Source of the DNA: Diplocloster agilis
GTDB taxonomy: Bacteria > Bacillota > Clostridia > Lachnospirales > Lachnospiraceae
Assembly: GCF_019042275.1 (NCBI RefSeq)
Contig: NZ_JAHQCW010000024.1
Location: 29,559-93,558 of the forward strand
Direction: 5' to 3'
DNA length: 64,000 nucleotides
Shown here: piece after piece, positions 25,981 to 35,300 of the stretch
Layout: each line of letters starts with the position of its first letter
How positions within the stretch are numbered: position 1 is the stretch's first letter
Made by a program: the position numbers and the translations under genes
The notes under the pieces: model-generated
Told to the model about the DNA's origin: nothing
Seen by the model: the letters and a program-made list of their open reading frames with translations, nothing else
Database searches by the model: none

Positions 25981-26877
25981 TTACCGCATTTCTAATTCAT
26001 AACTAGCCTTAGGATAGAGTGACGACAGCACTCTGCGCCCGTGTATAAATAAATCAAGCTCCACGCTGCCGGAGAGATTTTCCCTGATTTTCCTGCCCAT
26101 CCCATTCGTGTCCGGGGCCATGAGCGTTTGCGCCCCCTGGCCGCTGTCAGGTATCCTTCCGCACAGCAGATATTTTCCCTGTGCGATAGCGAATCCTTTT
26201 TCATCGCGATAGAGAACCCGGGCCCCTTTGTACGATGCCAGCCGTATTTCCTGTTTCCCATTGCTGATCAGGGCAAAACAGCCCCGGAAACTCATACGTC
26301 CCACCGGAATATCCGCGATAGCTGCCGTTATGCTTCTGTTTCTGCCGAACGCACTGTACTTCGGATTTTCAAAGGTGTGGATCCACAGATACTCCCGCGG
26401 AAACCGGCAGCCACTGTCTCCCTCGATATAGCCGATTCCATCTTTTATGGTCTGTTTCCTTCCCGCAGCCTTCAGAACACCGTCTACCCGGTGGGCCATA
26501 CTGACGATCTGATGGTTACATTCCATCTGTTTGGCCAGCAGGGTAAGCGGGCCCATGATCGGATACGCCGGTTTTCTGAAATCATAAAAGGTAAAATGTC
26601 CGCTTAATTCCAGCTTACCGCTGTGTATCCGGATTTTCATCCCATCCTTCGTAAAAATATTTTCCCCGATGCGCATGCCGAAGCCGTTGGGCAGCATCCA
26701 TACCTGATCCAGCGGATACCGTATAAAATAGGTCTTATTTTCATAAAAGACCTGAATGAACGCCTTTCCCTGCCCCTTCGCCGTCATGCAGATTCCCGGT
26801 ATCAATGCCAGCCCGGTATTACCGTTTTGAATTTTGATGTACCATCCTTTAAAATATTGCTTCCGTTTCTTTTCCAT
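25981..26877 (-). CDS. Tocopherol cyclase-like family protein
   Basis: 298 aa. It begins KQYFKGWYIKIQNGN, the hallmark N-terminus of the bacterial tocopherol-cyclase-like (PF14249) family, and has GYIEGDSGCRFPREYLWIHT and GRMSFRGCFAL in the second half. The fold is two lipocalin-like beta barrels. Plant members close the chromanol ring of vitamin E; Firmicutes lack that pathway, so the true role here is unknown, perhaps binding or modifying a lipid. It has no signal peptide and stands alone, 139 nt from the transporter operon. Confidence 0.8.
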   Translation of the reverse strand: MEKKRKQYFKGWYIKIQNGNTGLALIPGICMTAKGQGKAFIQVFYENKTYFIRYPLDQVWMLPNGFGMRIGENIFTKDGMKIRIHSGKLELSGHFTFYDFRKPAYPIMGPLTLLAKQMECNHQIVSMAHRVDGVLKAAGRKQTIKDGIGYIEGDSGCRFPREYLWIHTFENPKYSAFGRNRSITAAIADIPVGRMSFRGCFALISNGKQEIRLASYKGARVLYRDEKGFAIAQGKYLLCGRIPDSGQGAQTLMAPDTNGMGRKIRENLSGSVELDLFIHGRRVLSSLYPKASYELEMR

Positions 26878-26898
26878 TTTCCTACGCTCCAGATTCTA

Positions 26899-27034
26899 TA
26901 CTTAACAATATCCCATCAATACATGCCCTTCGGGCGGGTTCGCAGCATTCGCTGCTCAACAATGAATACTTAACAGTATCCCATCAATACATGCCCTTCG
27001 GGCGGGTTCGCAGCATTCGCTGCTCAACAATGAA
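26899..27034. repeat. Two tandem copies of a 68-bp unit with small hairpins
   Basis: Units 26899-26966 and 26967-27034 differ at one or two positions. Each holds a GCCC-TTCG-GGC tetraloop hairpin and GCAG/CTGC arms around CATTCG. They sit upstream of the tocopherol-cyclase-like gene in a 380-nt gene-free stretch; the rest (27035-27257) shows nothing recognisable. Confidence 0.85.
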
Positions 27035-27257
27035 TCATTTCCTATTTAAAAGTATGGGCAGCAATCTTATTTTTTATGTTGCGATTGTCATACCGGGGGT
27101 TGTCAAATAATGGCTGCCTGTCATACATGATGATCGGCGGCTGCGATTGCCTTCCGGATATGAATCATTTAAAATTGTTGTAAGAGAATCCGAATTTGCG
27201 CATCTTATCTGTGAGGAGGTGAAAAAGTTGAAACGTCTATCAAACGGTCCGCATTTT

Positions 27258-27662
27258 CTAAATCATCTGTTCCAGTGTATAATAGGAAAACAACCCTTTT
27301 GCGATCAGCCGTCCCTCGTCGTCCGACACTTCAATATCATAGACGGAAATTGTCTTGCCAGCCTTCGCTTCCCTTGCCTCAACGATCAGTTTCTTGGTAT
27401 TTCTGGCCGGCCGCAGGAAATGGATGTCACCGTTCACCGTCGTACAGTAATGACCACAGGTCATGGCCGCCGTAGCACCATTGGTATCTGCTATAGCGAA
27501 AATGCAGCCGCCGTGAACCGTCCCCAGGGAATTCCTGTGCTGTTCCGTGATTTCCAGTTCTCCTCTGGCATATCCTTTCCTGATTTCCACCGTCCGAAAG
27601 CCCATTTGAATGGCAAATTCCGTCGGATCCTTTCTCAATTCATACAATTTTTCAAATTCCAT
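27258..27662 (-). CDS. PaaI-type hotdog-fold thioesterase
   Basis: 134 aa, usual family length. The catalytic helix region reads NSLGTVHGGCIFAIADTNGA, with the conserved Asn, His-Gly-Gly and Asp of PaaI/YbdB-like acyl-CoA thioesterases, and GDIHFLRPARN in the next strand. It hydrolyses acyl- or aryl-CoA thioesters in the cytoplasm as a dimer or tetramer. It is isolated, so the physiological CoA ester is not evident. Confidence 0.88.
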   Translation of the reverse strand: MEFEKLYELRKDPTEFAIQMGFRTVEIRKGYARGELEITEQHRNSLGTVHGGCIFAIADTNGATAAMTCGHYCTTVNGDIHFLRPARNTKKLIVEAREAKAGKTISVYDIEVSDDEGRLIAKGLFSYYTLEQMI

Positions 27663-27822
27663 GTCGCCTCTGCCTTTCTTTCCTCTATTCCTTGACTATT
27701 TATTCACAAATTTACCGTATCCATTCTATCCCAAAATACGCGTAAGATCAAGACATAAGGGACCGGCGGAAACAGAGTGGAAACAGCGGAAACAAGCAAA
27801 ATGAACAACAAAATGGACAACA

Positions 27823-27866
27823 AAATGGACATGTCCCAAACTGAAATGGACATGTCCCAAATTGTA
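27823..27866. repeat. Foldback family 3, partial tandem copy
   Basis: AATGGACATGTCCCAAACTG followed by a second, near-identical unit. The same GGACATGTCC decamer and flank are used in the 84-bp element at 22626-22709. It ends 25 nt downstream of the small lipoprotein's stop codon on the minus strand. Confidence 0.7.
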
Positions 27867-27890
27867 ATCATTTATGTTAAGTATCTGTTG

Positions 27891-28271
27891 TTATTCTGCC
27901 TCGTCTGAAGAAGGCTGATCCTGCGCTCCGTTGGCCTCTCCGGCTCCGCTTGCGCTGTTAGAATCCGCCGGTTTGGATGTATCTGCAGGCTCTGTGCCGT
28001 TTGCCGCTTCCCCATCAGCAGGATTCGGGGTTGCGTCCGCGTCCTGAGCGTCAGGTGCGGCAGTTCCTTCCGGATTTGCAGTATCTTCCGGTGCGGGAGT
28101 TACATTGGCATCATCTTTCTTAGCCGTATCGTCTGTGGTAGCTTCCGTGTTGTTCCCGGCAGGCGCCGCGTTTTTCTCGTCATCCTTTGTTCCGCATCCG
28201 GCCAGCAGTCCGATCGATAATACCAACATCATTGTAACAACTAAAATTCTAAATCCTTTAAATTTTTTCAT
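27891..28271 (-). CDS. Small low-complexity lipoprotein
   Basis: 126 aa. A lipoprotein signal (residues 1-25) ends LLAGC with Cys26; the remaining 100 residues are almost entirely Ala, Asp, Glu, Asn, Pro, Thr, Gly and Ser, giving a very acidic, presumably disordered tail with no hydrophobic core. An AGGAG site precedes the ATG. No enzymatic motif is present. It may be a surface spacer or binding tether; the function is unknown. Confidence 0.75.
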   Translation of the reverse strand: MKKFKGFRILVVTMMLVLSIGLLAGCGTKDDEKNAAPAGNNTEATTDDTAKKDDANVTPAPEDTANPEGTAAPDAQDADATPNPADGEAANGTEPADTSKPADSNSASGAGEANGAQDQPSSDEAE

Positions 28272-28865
28272 AATACACTCTCCTGTCTTTCATTTCTGTC
28301 AAAAATCCAGTTCCATTTTGTTTACAGTAGATATTTACAGTAGTGTTCCTACCCTCCTTTCGATTTGATAGACCCTATCATACCGGATGATTGTGTCCAT
28401 TCTGTGCCCAAAATGTGATTATTTCCTTATGATTTTCTGATCATTTTATAAGAAATTATTAACATTTTCTTCCAAATAAAGAACAAAAACCACTCATTAC
28501 GCATCACGAGCGGTTTCCCATCCCCGAACCTTTCCTGCCAGACACAAAACAAATCTTATAATATAACAACAAAAAATAGTGGCGCTCGAAAAAAACCTCG
28601 CCGACTAATTTTCACGCATCGCACGTAAGCGGCTTAAAACAGCCGCAAGTGCTCATAGCCATAAAAACTTCCATTTCAAAACCCAAAAAGGAAAGAAAAG
28701 CCCCCAAAGCCTCAAAATATAATAAAATACACACCATCTAATAACAAACCATTTTTAAAGTAACAAAAACAGGAACCACACTACTTTCCCATCATTTTCC
28801 CGCCACTTACCGACTATTTCCTACCAAATTTCCTTTAAAACCTTTCTGATAAGGAGGTGTTCCAA
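28272..28865. other. Gene-free 594-nt AT-rich stretch with a structured element
   Basis: No gene is supported. On the minus strand the stem GCAC..GCGGCT/AGCCGC..GTGC (28621-28652) is followed about 25 nt later by a run of seven U (28589-28595); a smaller stem AACCGCTC/GAGTGGTT lies at about 28490-28516. This could be the 3' part of a small RNA, but no promoter is clear. At 28320-28344 the 10-mer TTTACAGTAG is repeated with a 13-nt period. Confidence 0.35.
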
Positions 28866-30035
28866 ATGAATCTTACAGTCACATTCCAGACACCAGGCTG
28901 CGCGGACAGCACCTTTATAATAAAAGCAAAAGGAGGGCTGGCCGCCACACTATACTGGGCTGATGAAACGGCCCCCATAGAAGGCTGGTCCCCTCTTGCC
29001 ATTATCCCCCTTACCCCCTCCGGGCAGGGAATCTTCCACCTGACAGGAAAACGCTCCATTCCCCCGGAAGCCACTCACGTACTGGCCCGGGCCATAATGC
29101 CCGACCTATGCCGCCGGGAAGAATTCCTCGCCCCCATCCCCACACCTTACCGCTCGTCTTTCCTAAAAAAGAAAACCTCCCTCTGCGTCATAAGCGATCT
29201 GCATCTAACGAACCACCCAGGCAAAATACGCCAGGCGCTGCTCCGAGCTTCACATGCAGATCTTCTCCTTCTAATAGGAGACCTGGTGAACGACGGCCTG
29301 CCGGATCAATTTGAAATGCTCTCACACTGTATCCAGGAAACGCTGCCCGGCACACCGGTACTACCGGTGGCAGGAAATCACGACTATCCCATATCCCCCG
29401 TTCCCCGGATATCAGAAGGACTAAGCGGCTACCCCTCCTTCCAGGACCACCTAATGCAAAGAGCAAAAGAATACGGCTTGAACTGGAACCAAGACCCCAG
29501 CGGCGCATATGCCGTATATACCGGCCCCTTAAAAATCATCGGTCTAAGCGCAGCCACCCACTGGCGAAAACTGACATTTCAAAAAGAAAGACAGCTAACA
29601 TTTCTGGAACAGCAGCTGTCGGACAGAACAAAAAATGAACTTGGAATCATAATGTGCCACGCGCCTCTCCTCGCCCACAACCCCCAGCGCAAGCCAAAGA
29701 CAGCTCACCCCTACCTAACCAAAGACAACGCCCTCCAAAAAATCCTGGATGCTCAGAAAAAATTCATATACCTATCAGGCCACACACATCTTTCCCCCAA
29801 CATACCGGCCGGCTGCGCAGAACACGAGTCCGCCGGAAGCCGGATATACATCAACACCGGCAGCGTCCGTCCCACAGACCTAAAAACAAACGAACCCCTT
29901 ATTCCATCCGACTGGAAAGACGGAACCATCCTCGACCTAAACATAACCGAAGAAACCATAGAAATAACCACAAAATCCATCCAAACCGGCACAAAATACC
30001 CCCGGGCCTACTACCGCTTCCCCCTCCCCCAATAA
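28866..30035 (+). CDS. Calcineurin-like metallophosphoesterase with N-terminal beta domain
   Basis: 389 aa from the ATG 8 nt after AAGGAGG. The first 105 residues form a predicted beta-rich domain without recognised motifs. The phosphoesterase core then shows all blocks in order: SDLHLTNHPG, IGDLVNDGLP, VAGNHDYPI, IMCHAPLLAHNP and LSGHTHLSPN. These bind two metal ions and hydrolyse phosphomonoesters or diesters. There is no signal peptide. Codon usage is richer in AAA/ATA and CCC codons than its neighbours. It stands alone and converges with the Hsp70 operon across a 500-bp foldback. Confidence 0.88.
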   Translation: MNLTVTFQTPGCADSTFIIKAKGGLAATLYWADETAPIEGWSPLAIIPLTPSGQGIFHLTGKRSIPPEATHVLARAIMPDLCRREEFLAPIPTPYRSSFLKKKTSLCVISDLHLTNHPGKIRQALLRASHADLLLLIGDLVNDGLPDQFEMLSHCIQETLPGTPVLPVAGNHDYPISPVPRISEGLSGYPSFQDHLMQRAKEYGLNWNQDPSGAYAVYTGPLKIIGLSAATHWRKLTFQKERQLTFLEQQLSDRTKNELGIIMCHAPLLAHNPQRKPKTAHPYLTKDNALQKILDAQKKFIYLSGHTHLSPNIPAGCAEHESAGSRIYINTGSVRPTDLKTNEPLIPSDWKDGTILDLNITEETIEITTKSIQTGTKYPRAYYRFPLPQ

Positions 30036-30115
30036 TCCCCCGGAGAACTTCTATTCCATAAGAGCCCTTTCCTACGGAATCCCCCCACCCGCCACCTCCC
30101 GCATCACCAAAAAAG

Positions 30116-30622
30116 CTTCTTCCCCGGGTTTGGGTGTGCCCGCAGGGGATGGCTTTGGCCGGCGGACCGTAGGTTCTTCCTCGGGTTTGGGTATGCCCGC
30201 TGCTTAAGGCAGGAATGCGTATCGGTGTCCCGGGATACTCCGGGCTGCCGGAGTCATTTGTGTCTCCCCGGGAGAGCATAGGGCGGCTGAGCACCCGCTT
30301 AGTGAAATTGAAAAGCCGGGTTCAGGATGCACGGCGGACTTCACGTCCGACGGGCAAGAGCCTCTGAACCGGGAACACATCACGTGTTCCTGGTGAATAG
30401 GCTCGGTTCCTGAACCCGGCTTTTCAATTTCACTTAGCGGGTGCCAGCGCAAGCCCTCCGCTCTCCCGGGGAGACACAAATGAATCCGGCAGCCCGGAGC
30501 ATCCCGGGACACCGATACGCATTCCTGCCTTAAGCAGCGGGCGTACCCAAACCCAGAGGAAGAACCTACGGTCCGCCGGCCAAAGCCATCCCCTGCGGGC
30601 GCACCCAAACCCGAGGAAGAAC
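30116..30622. repeat. Foldback family 1, complete 507-bp element
   Basis: Left arm (30116 to about 30330) and right arm (about 30410 to 30622) are inverted copies. From the outside in they carry GTTCTTCC, TGCCCGCTGCTTAAGGC, TGTCTCCCCGGGAGA and AAAAGCCGGGTTCAGGA. The centre holds two small hairpins, CGGACTTCACGTCCG and GAACACATCACGTGTTC. Inside the stem a block is asymmetric: GCATAGGGCGGCTG on the left faces CAGCGCAAGCCCTCCGC on the right, as it does in the other family-1 copies. It lies between the convergent metallophosphoesterase and Hsp70 genes, 20 nt from the latter's stop. Confidence 0.85.
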
Positions 30623-30642
30623 CGCCCCCTACGGCAGCCTCC

Positions 30643-32346
30643 CTAATCGTCCTCCACAAAGTCCTCCAGCTCCCGGAGCGTCTCTTTTAGCTCCTCCCTG
30701 GCCTTCTCGATCTTCGCGTTATCCCGCGTATTAAGCACTTCCTCGAAGCGCCTGATCTCCAGTTCGATGACCTGGCGCACCTGCCCGATGCTCTCCTCGA
30801 AGAGCCGCTCACACTTTAAGAGCAGCAGCTTATTCTCCTCCTGATCCCTGGGATGGATCTTCAGGAAAGCCAGCTCCTTCATGCGCTCCTCGATCTCTTC
30901 ATCGGTCATCTGGTTATTTTCCCCTTTGATGATCTGTTTCTTCGTCTCCCCGGTGGACACGATGGTAACCTCCACCTCCAGGATGGAATTGATATCATAG
31001 GTATAAGTAACATCGATGGATTCTTCCCCCGCCTTATTCTTCGGCACGGTCAGTTCCAGTTCACCCAGCAGCACATTATTGTCCGCGAACCGGCTCTCTC
31101 CTTGCAGCACCGGAACCGAGATCCGGGTCTGATCGTCATAGATTGTATAGAAACGCTCGGTCCGGCTGGCCGGAATTACCGTGTTCCGCTCGATGATCGG
31201 GCAGAAATGTCCCCGCTCGTAGCGGTCGGTATAGCGCTGCTTCACCGACACCTCCGTCCCCAGGGTAAAGGAACACACGTCCGTCAGGATCACTTCCCGG
31301 ATCGCCTTATTGCGTTCCTTCATGGCCGCCTGGATCGCCGCGCCCAAAGCCACAGCCTCGTCCGGGTTAATCCCGGTGTCCGGGAACTTTCGGAACAGAC
31401 GGCCGATGAACTGCTGTACGATCGGCAGCTTCGTAGCTCCCCCCACCAGTACCACATCATCGATCTGGGACAGCTTGATCCCCGCGTCGGACAGGCTTCG
31501 CTTCACCGGCTTACGGATCTTCTCAAAGAGCGGCTGGCAGGCCTCGTCGTACTCCGAGACGCGGAATTCCTCCACCACCTCTTTGCCGTCCAGAACACAG
31601 CGCATGGCGGAAGTCCTGTTCTTGCAGAAACCGACCTTACATTCCTCCGCCTGCTTGTGCAGATACAGCCTGGTTTTCAGATCCAGCTCATCCTCGTTCA
31701 ATTCCCGGCGTTCCAGGAACATTTTCTCCAGCACATCCGTAAAATCCTCGCCGCCAAGGAAATTGTCCCCGGCCACGGCCCGCACCTCCAGGATGTTTTC
31801 AAACAGTTCCAGGATCGACACATCGAAGGTGCCGCCTCCCAGATCAAATACCAGAAATTTGTTGTTGCGTTTCTTCTCATACAGCCCATAGGCGATAGCG
31901 GCCGCTGTCGGCTCGCTGATGATACGTTCCACCGTCAGTCCCGCCAGCTCTCCGGCCCGCTTCGTGGCCTTCCTTCTGGCGTCGTTAAAGTAAGCGGGGA
32001 CGCTTATCACCGCCTCGGTCACCGGCTCACCCAGATAATGCTCCGCGTCTTCCTTTAACGAGCGCAGTACAAAGGATGACAGGTCTTCCGCCGAAAACTC
32101 TTTTCTGCCCAGACGGAATTTCTTATTGCTGCCCATGCTGCGCTTGAACACGCTGGCCGCCGTATCGGGATAGAGGGCCAGCCGTTCTTTGGCTGTCTCC
32201 CCCACATAGATCGTATCATTTTCATCCACACTGACGACAGATGGGGTCAGGTGGCTTCCCAGCCGGTTCGGGATAATCTTGGGTCCCTCTTCGGTAAAAT
32301 AGGCCGCCAGGCTGTTCGTCGTTCCCAAGTCAATTCCTATTATCAT
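30643..32346 (-). CDS. Hsp70-family chaperone, HscC-like
   Basis: 567 aa, shorter than DnaK (about 610-640). The ATPase domain begins MIIGIDLGTTNSLAAYF and shows VPAYFNDARRKATKRAGELA, FDLGGGTFDVSIL and VVLVGGATKLPIVQQ. The substrate domain (about 370-500) is followed by a shortened helical lid rich in Glu/Lys that lacks the DnaK EEVD-like tail. HscC-type Hsp70s serve as specialised chaperones with their own J partner. The preceding gene, 17 nt upstream, encodes a J-like/TPR protein, so the two form a private pair. It ends 20 nt from a foldback element. Confidence 0.88.
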   Translation of the reverse strand: MIIGIDLGTTNSLAAYFTEEGPKIIPNRLGSHLTPSVVSVDENDTIYVGETAKERLALYPDTAASVFKRSMGSNKKFRLGRKEFSAEDLSSFVLRSLKEDAEHYLGEPVTEAVISVPAYFNDARRKATKRAGELAGLTVERIISEPTAAAIAYGLYEKKRNNKFLVFDLGGGTFDVSILELFENILEVRAVAGDNFLGGEDFTDVLEKMFLERRELNEDELDLKTRLYLHKQAEECKVGFCKNRTSAMRCVLDGKEVVEEFRVSEYDEACQPLFEKIRKPVKRSLSDAGIKLSQIDDVVLVGGATKLPIVQQFIGRLFRKFPDTGINPDEAVALGAAIQAAMKERNKAIREVILTDVCSFTLGTEVSVKQRYTDRYERGHFCPIIERNTVIPASRTERFYTIYDDQTRISVPVLQGESRFADNNVLLGELELTVPKNKAGEESIDVTYTYDINSILEVEVTIVSTGETKKQIIKGENNQMTDEEIEERMKELAFLKIHPRDQEENKLLLLKCERLFEESIGQVRQVIELEIRRFEEVLNTRDNAKIEKAREELKETLRELEDFVEDD

Positions 32347-32363
32347 AAGTCGTTCATCTCTTT

Positions 32364-35300
32364 CTATGAATTTTCACATCCTGCAATCCGAAACCGCAGT
32401 TCCATATCCCTGCAGTCGATATCATACGCTTTCCGGTAAAACTCCAGGGCCTTCTTTTTCTCTCCCGCTTCTTCCAGCAGGATGCCCTGCGCCATATAAT
32501 ATTCCCAGCACTCCCGGCAGCTACAGCTGCGGCACATGTCCCGGCAGCCGATCTGCCCGAAAAGTTTCGCTGCCTTATCCATATCCCCCAGATAATAATA
32601 CATTTGTCCTAAAATGTAAAGACGCGCGTTCCTTCTCTTCTTCGTCGCCAGATAGTGTTCTATGGAGCCGTATTCCTGAACCGTGGCCGATTTTTCCAGA
32701 TCAAAATACTTTTTCGCATTCTTGTAATCCTTCTTATTCGAATACAGCTGCATCAGCGCGCGGCAGGAAATGGAATACTCGTTGCTTCCCATCTTCGACT
32801 GGGACAGCGCGGTGGTGTAATACTTTTCCGCCTTTCGCAGATTCTTCTTATAATAATACAGATACTGTCCGATCATCCGGTTGGCTTTCCCATAGGAGTC
32901 ATCCTCTTTCAGGGCCTTCTTGCAATACTGGATGGCGGTTTTGTAATCCCCGGCATACTCATACAGATACGCCATTTCACACAGATAGTAGGCCTTGTTG
33001 CTGTTCTCCATCCCAAGAATTTCCTCTATCACCTGCATGGCCTCCCGGAAATGTCCCTGCGAGGAATACATGTCCGACAGATTTTCCCGCAGCCCGGGCT
33101 TATTGGGAAACAATTTGATATTATTCAGATAGGCCTCTTTCGCCTCCTCATAGCGTCCCATCCTCTCATAACAGTCGGCCAGATTCCCGTAAAATACGGT
33201 AGATTCTCCCGGCGTCATGCATTCCAGCGCTTTCAGGAACATCTCAAGGGCCTCCTCATAGCGCCAGCAATATTTATACACGCAGCCCAGATTATTATAA
33301 GCATAGGAATCCTCCGGCTCCAGCTCAAACGCTTTCCTAAAATCTGCCTCGGCCTCGTCCCAATGGCCGGCGCTCATATACAGAAGTCCCCTCTCTACAT
33401 AATAGTAGGCCGTAGGCGTCAGTTCCAGCTGGCGGCTGGAATAGGGAAGCGCCTGTGCAAAATACTCCTCTTCCTCCGTGACGTCATACATATCGGAATA
33501 GTAGTCCGCCAGACGGCTGTTGGCCCTGCGGTGCTCCGGATTAATCTCCAGCACCTTTTCAAAGCACTCCTTTGCCTTCTCGTCCTTTCCCAGATCCCGG
33601 TAACAGTTCCCCAGGTCCTCGTAGATATTTTCATTGTCCGACACATGTTTCTGGCACTGCTGATAGAGCAGCAGCGCCTTCTCATAGTCTTTGTCCCGAT
33701 AGAGCACGTCCGCCTTGAGCCAGAGGTTGTCCACGGAAGGTTCTAACTGTATAGCCTCCTCCACCTGACTTAACGCGTCCTTATACTCGCCAAGAGCCAT
33801 GGAGCACAGAACGATTTCCCGCAGGATCTGGTTTAACTCCTCTTTCATCCCGCTCTCCGCCCGCAGTTTCGGCACCAGTTCCCGGTCATAGTTGCGGGCT
33901 TCCACATATTCCGCGTCCTCAGCGGCTTTCATACGCATCGTCTTTCCCCGGATCACATCCAGCTTCAGGCTGCTGGTCTCGTTTTCTTTGGCCTGATCCA
34001 GAATACTCTGCACGTCGTCATATTGCCGGTAAATATAAAACACCTCGGCCGGAAGCTCGTAAGTCTTCGGTATATAAGGGAAAACCTCTTTGATCTTATA
34101 AAAATCATCGATAACCTCCTGGGCGCAGCGCAGATGGAAATAGGCATCCTGTCTGGTTACCAGGGCAGGCAGGTAGCGGCTGTCGTTTTCCAGGATCTGA
34201 TCACAGATATCCACGCTCTCCCGGTACCGTTCCATATGCAGCAGGATATCCGCTTTTTGCTGAAGCGCTCCGTTATCTTCTATGTAGGCCAGCGCCTGGT
34301 CAATAGCCGTAAGCGCCTCATCGTAATATTTCGGGTCGGAATCTCCCAGTTTCTGATCCGACGCGGCCAGCAGACTGTAGGCTTTCAGGAAGCGGCCGGG
34401 CAATGCCTGTTCCTCTTCCTCGTTCTGAGGTGTTTCCGACCGGATACTTTTGATCCACGCTTCAAAATGCTGCCTGGCCTCGTCAAATTCCGACAGATTA
34501 TAATAAAATCTTCCGATCAGGCTGTGATATTCCGCCTCATTTTCTGCATCCGGCGTCACCCCGGCCAGCAGCTCTACCCCTTCCTCATTTCTCTCATTCT
34601 GGAGCAGGCACCAGCCCAGCTTGAAGCGGACCGCAAAGTTATCCGGCTCCGCCCCGCATTCCTCAAAAAACCGGGGAATCAGATGCTCGTTTACCTCTTT
34701 TAACCTGGCCCGGACATCCTGATTATCGGAAATGTCGTTCATAATAGCGATAAAACTATCCTTCGCCTCTTCATACTGCCCGGTCTTCTCCAGATATTCC
34801 GCGCAGCGGAAACGTGCCGTGTAGTGGTCTTTTTCCGTCTCCAGCACTTTCTTATAGCAGTCATTGGCCTCCCCGAAACGCTCCAGTTCCCAGTATGCCT
34901 GGCCGGTCACATAGGCGATCCACCAGTCCTGCGGATACTTTTCCTCAAGCGGCGTCAGAAGCTCCACTGCTTCCTGGGGATGTTCCTGCTTGATCTTCGC
35001 CTCGGCCCTGGAAACCTCCAGATAGGGATGGTAAATGCCCAGGCTCTCCGCCTGGGAAAACAATTCATCCAGAGAGCTGAACTTCCCTTCTTCCACATCC
35101 CGGCGGATCTCAAAAAACAGGCTCAGATAGGCATCGTACTCCGCGTCATCCGGCCCCTCGAAATATTCATAAGAGAACCATTCCTCCTGGGTACATTTAT
35201 TTTCCACAAACTGAAGGAAATCAAGAGGGAAGGATTCTTTTAGTTCTTCCATATCGCCCATCAGAGAGAACTGCTCATCCATCAGCATCCAGATCCGGGA

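Noticed and set aside
26899..27034. Tandem 68-bp repeats as a CRISPR array
   Set aside because: Only two direct units with no spacers and no cas genes.
30853..32058. 401-codon frame opposite the Hsp70 gene
   Set aside because: Long only because the Hsp70 gene has few stops in the complementary frame; it has no homology motif or ribosome site.
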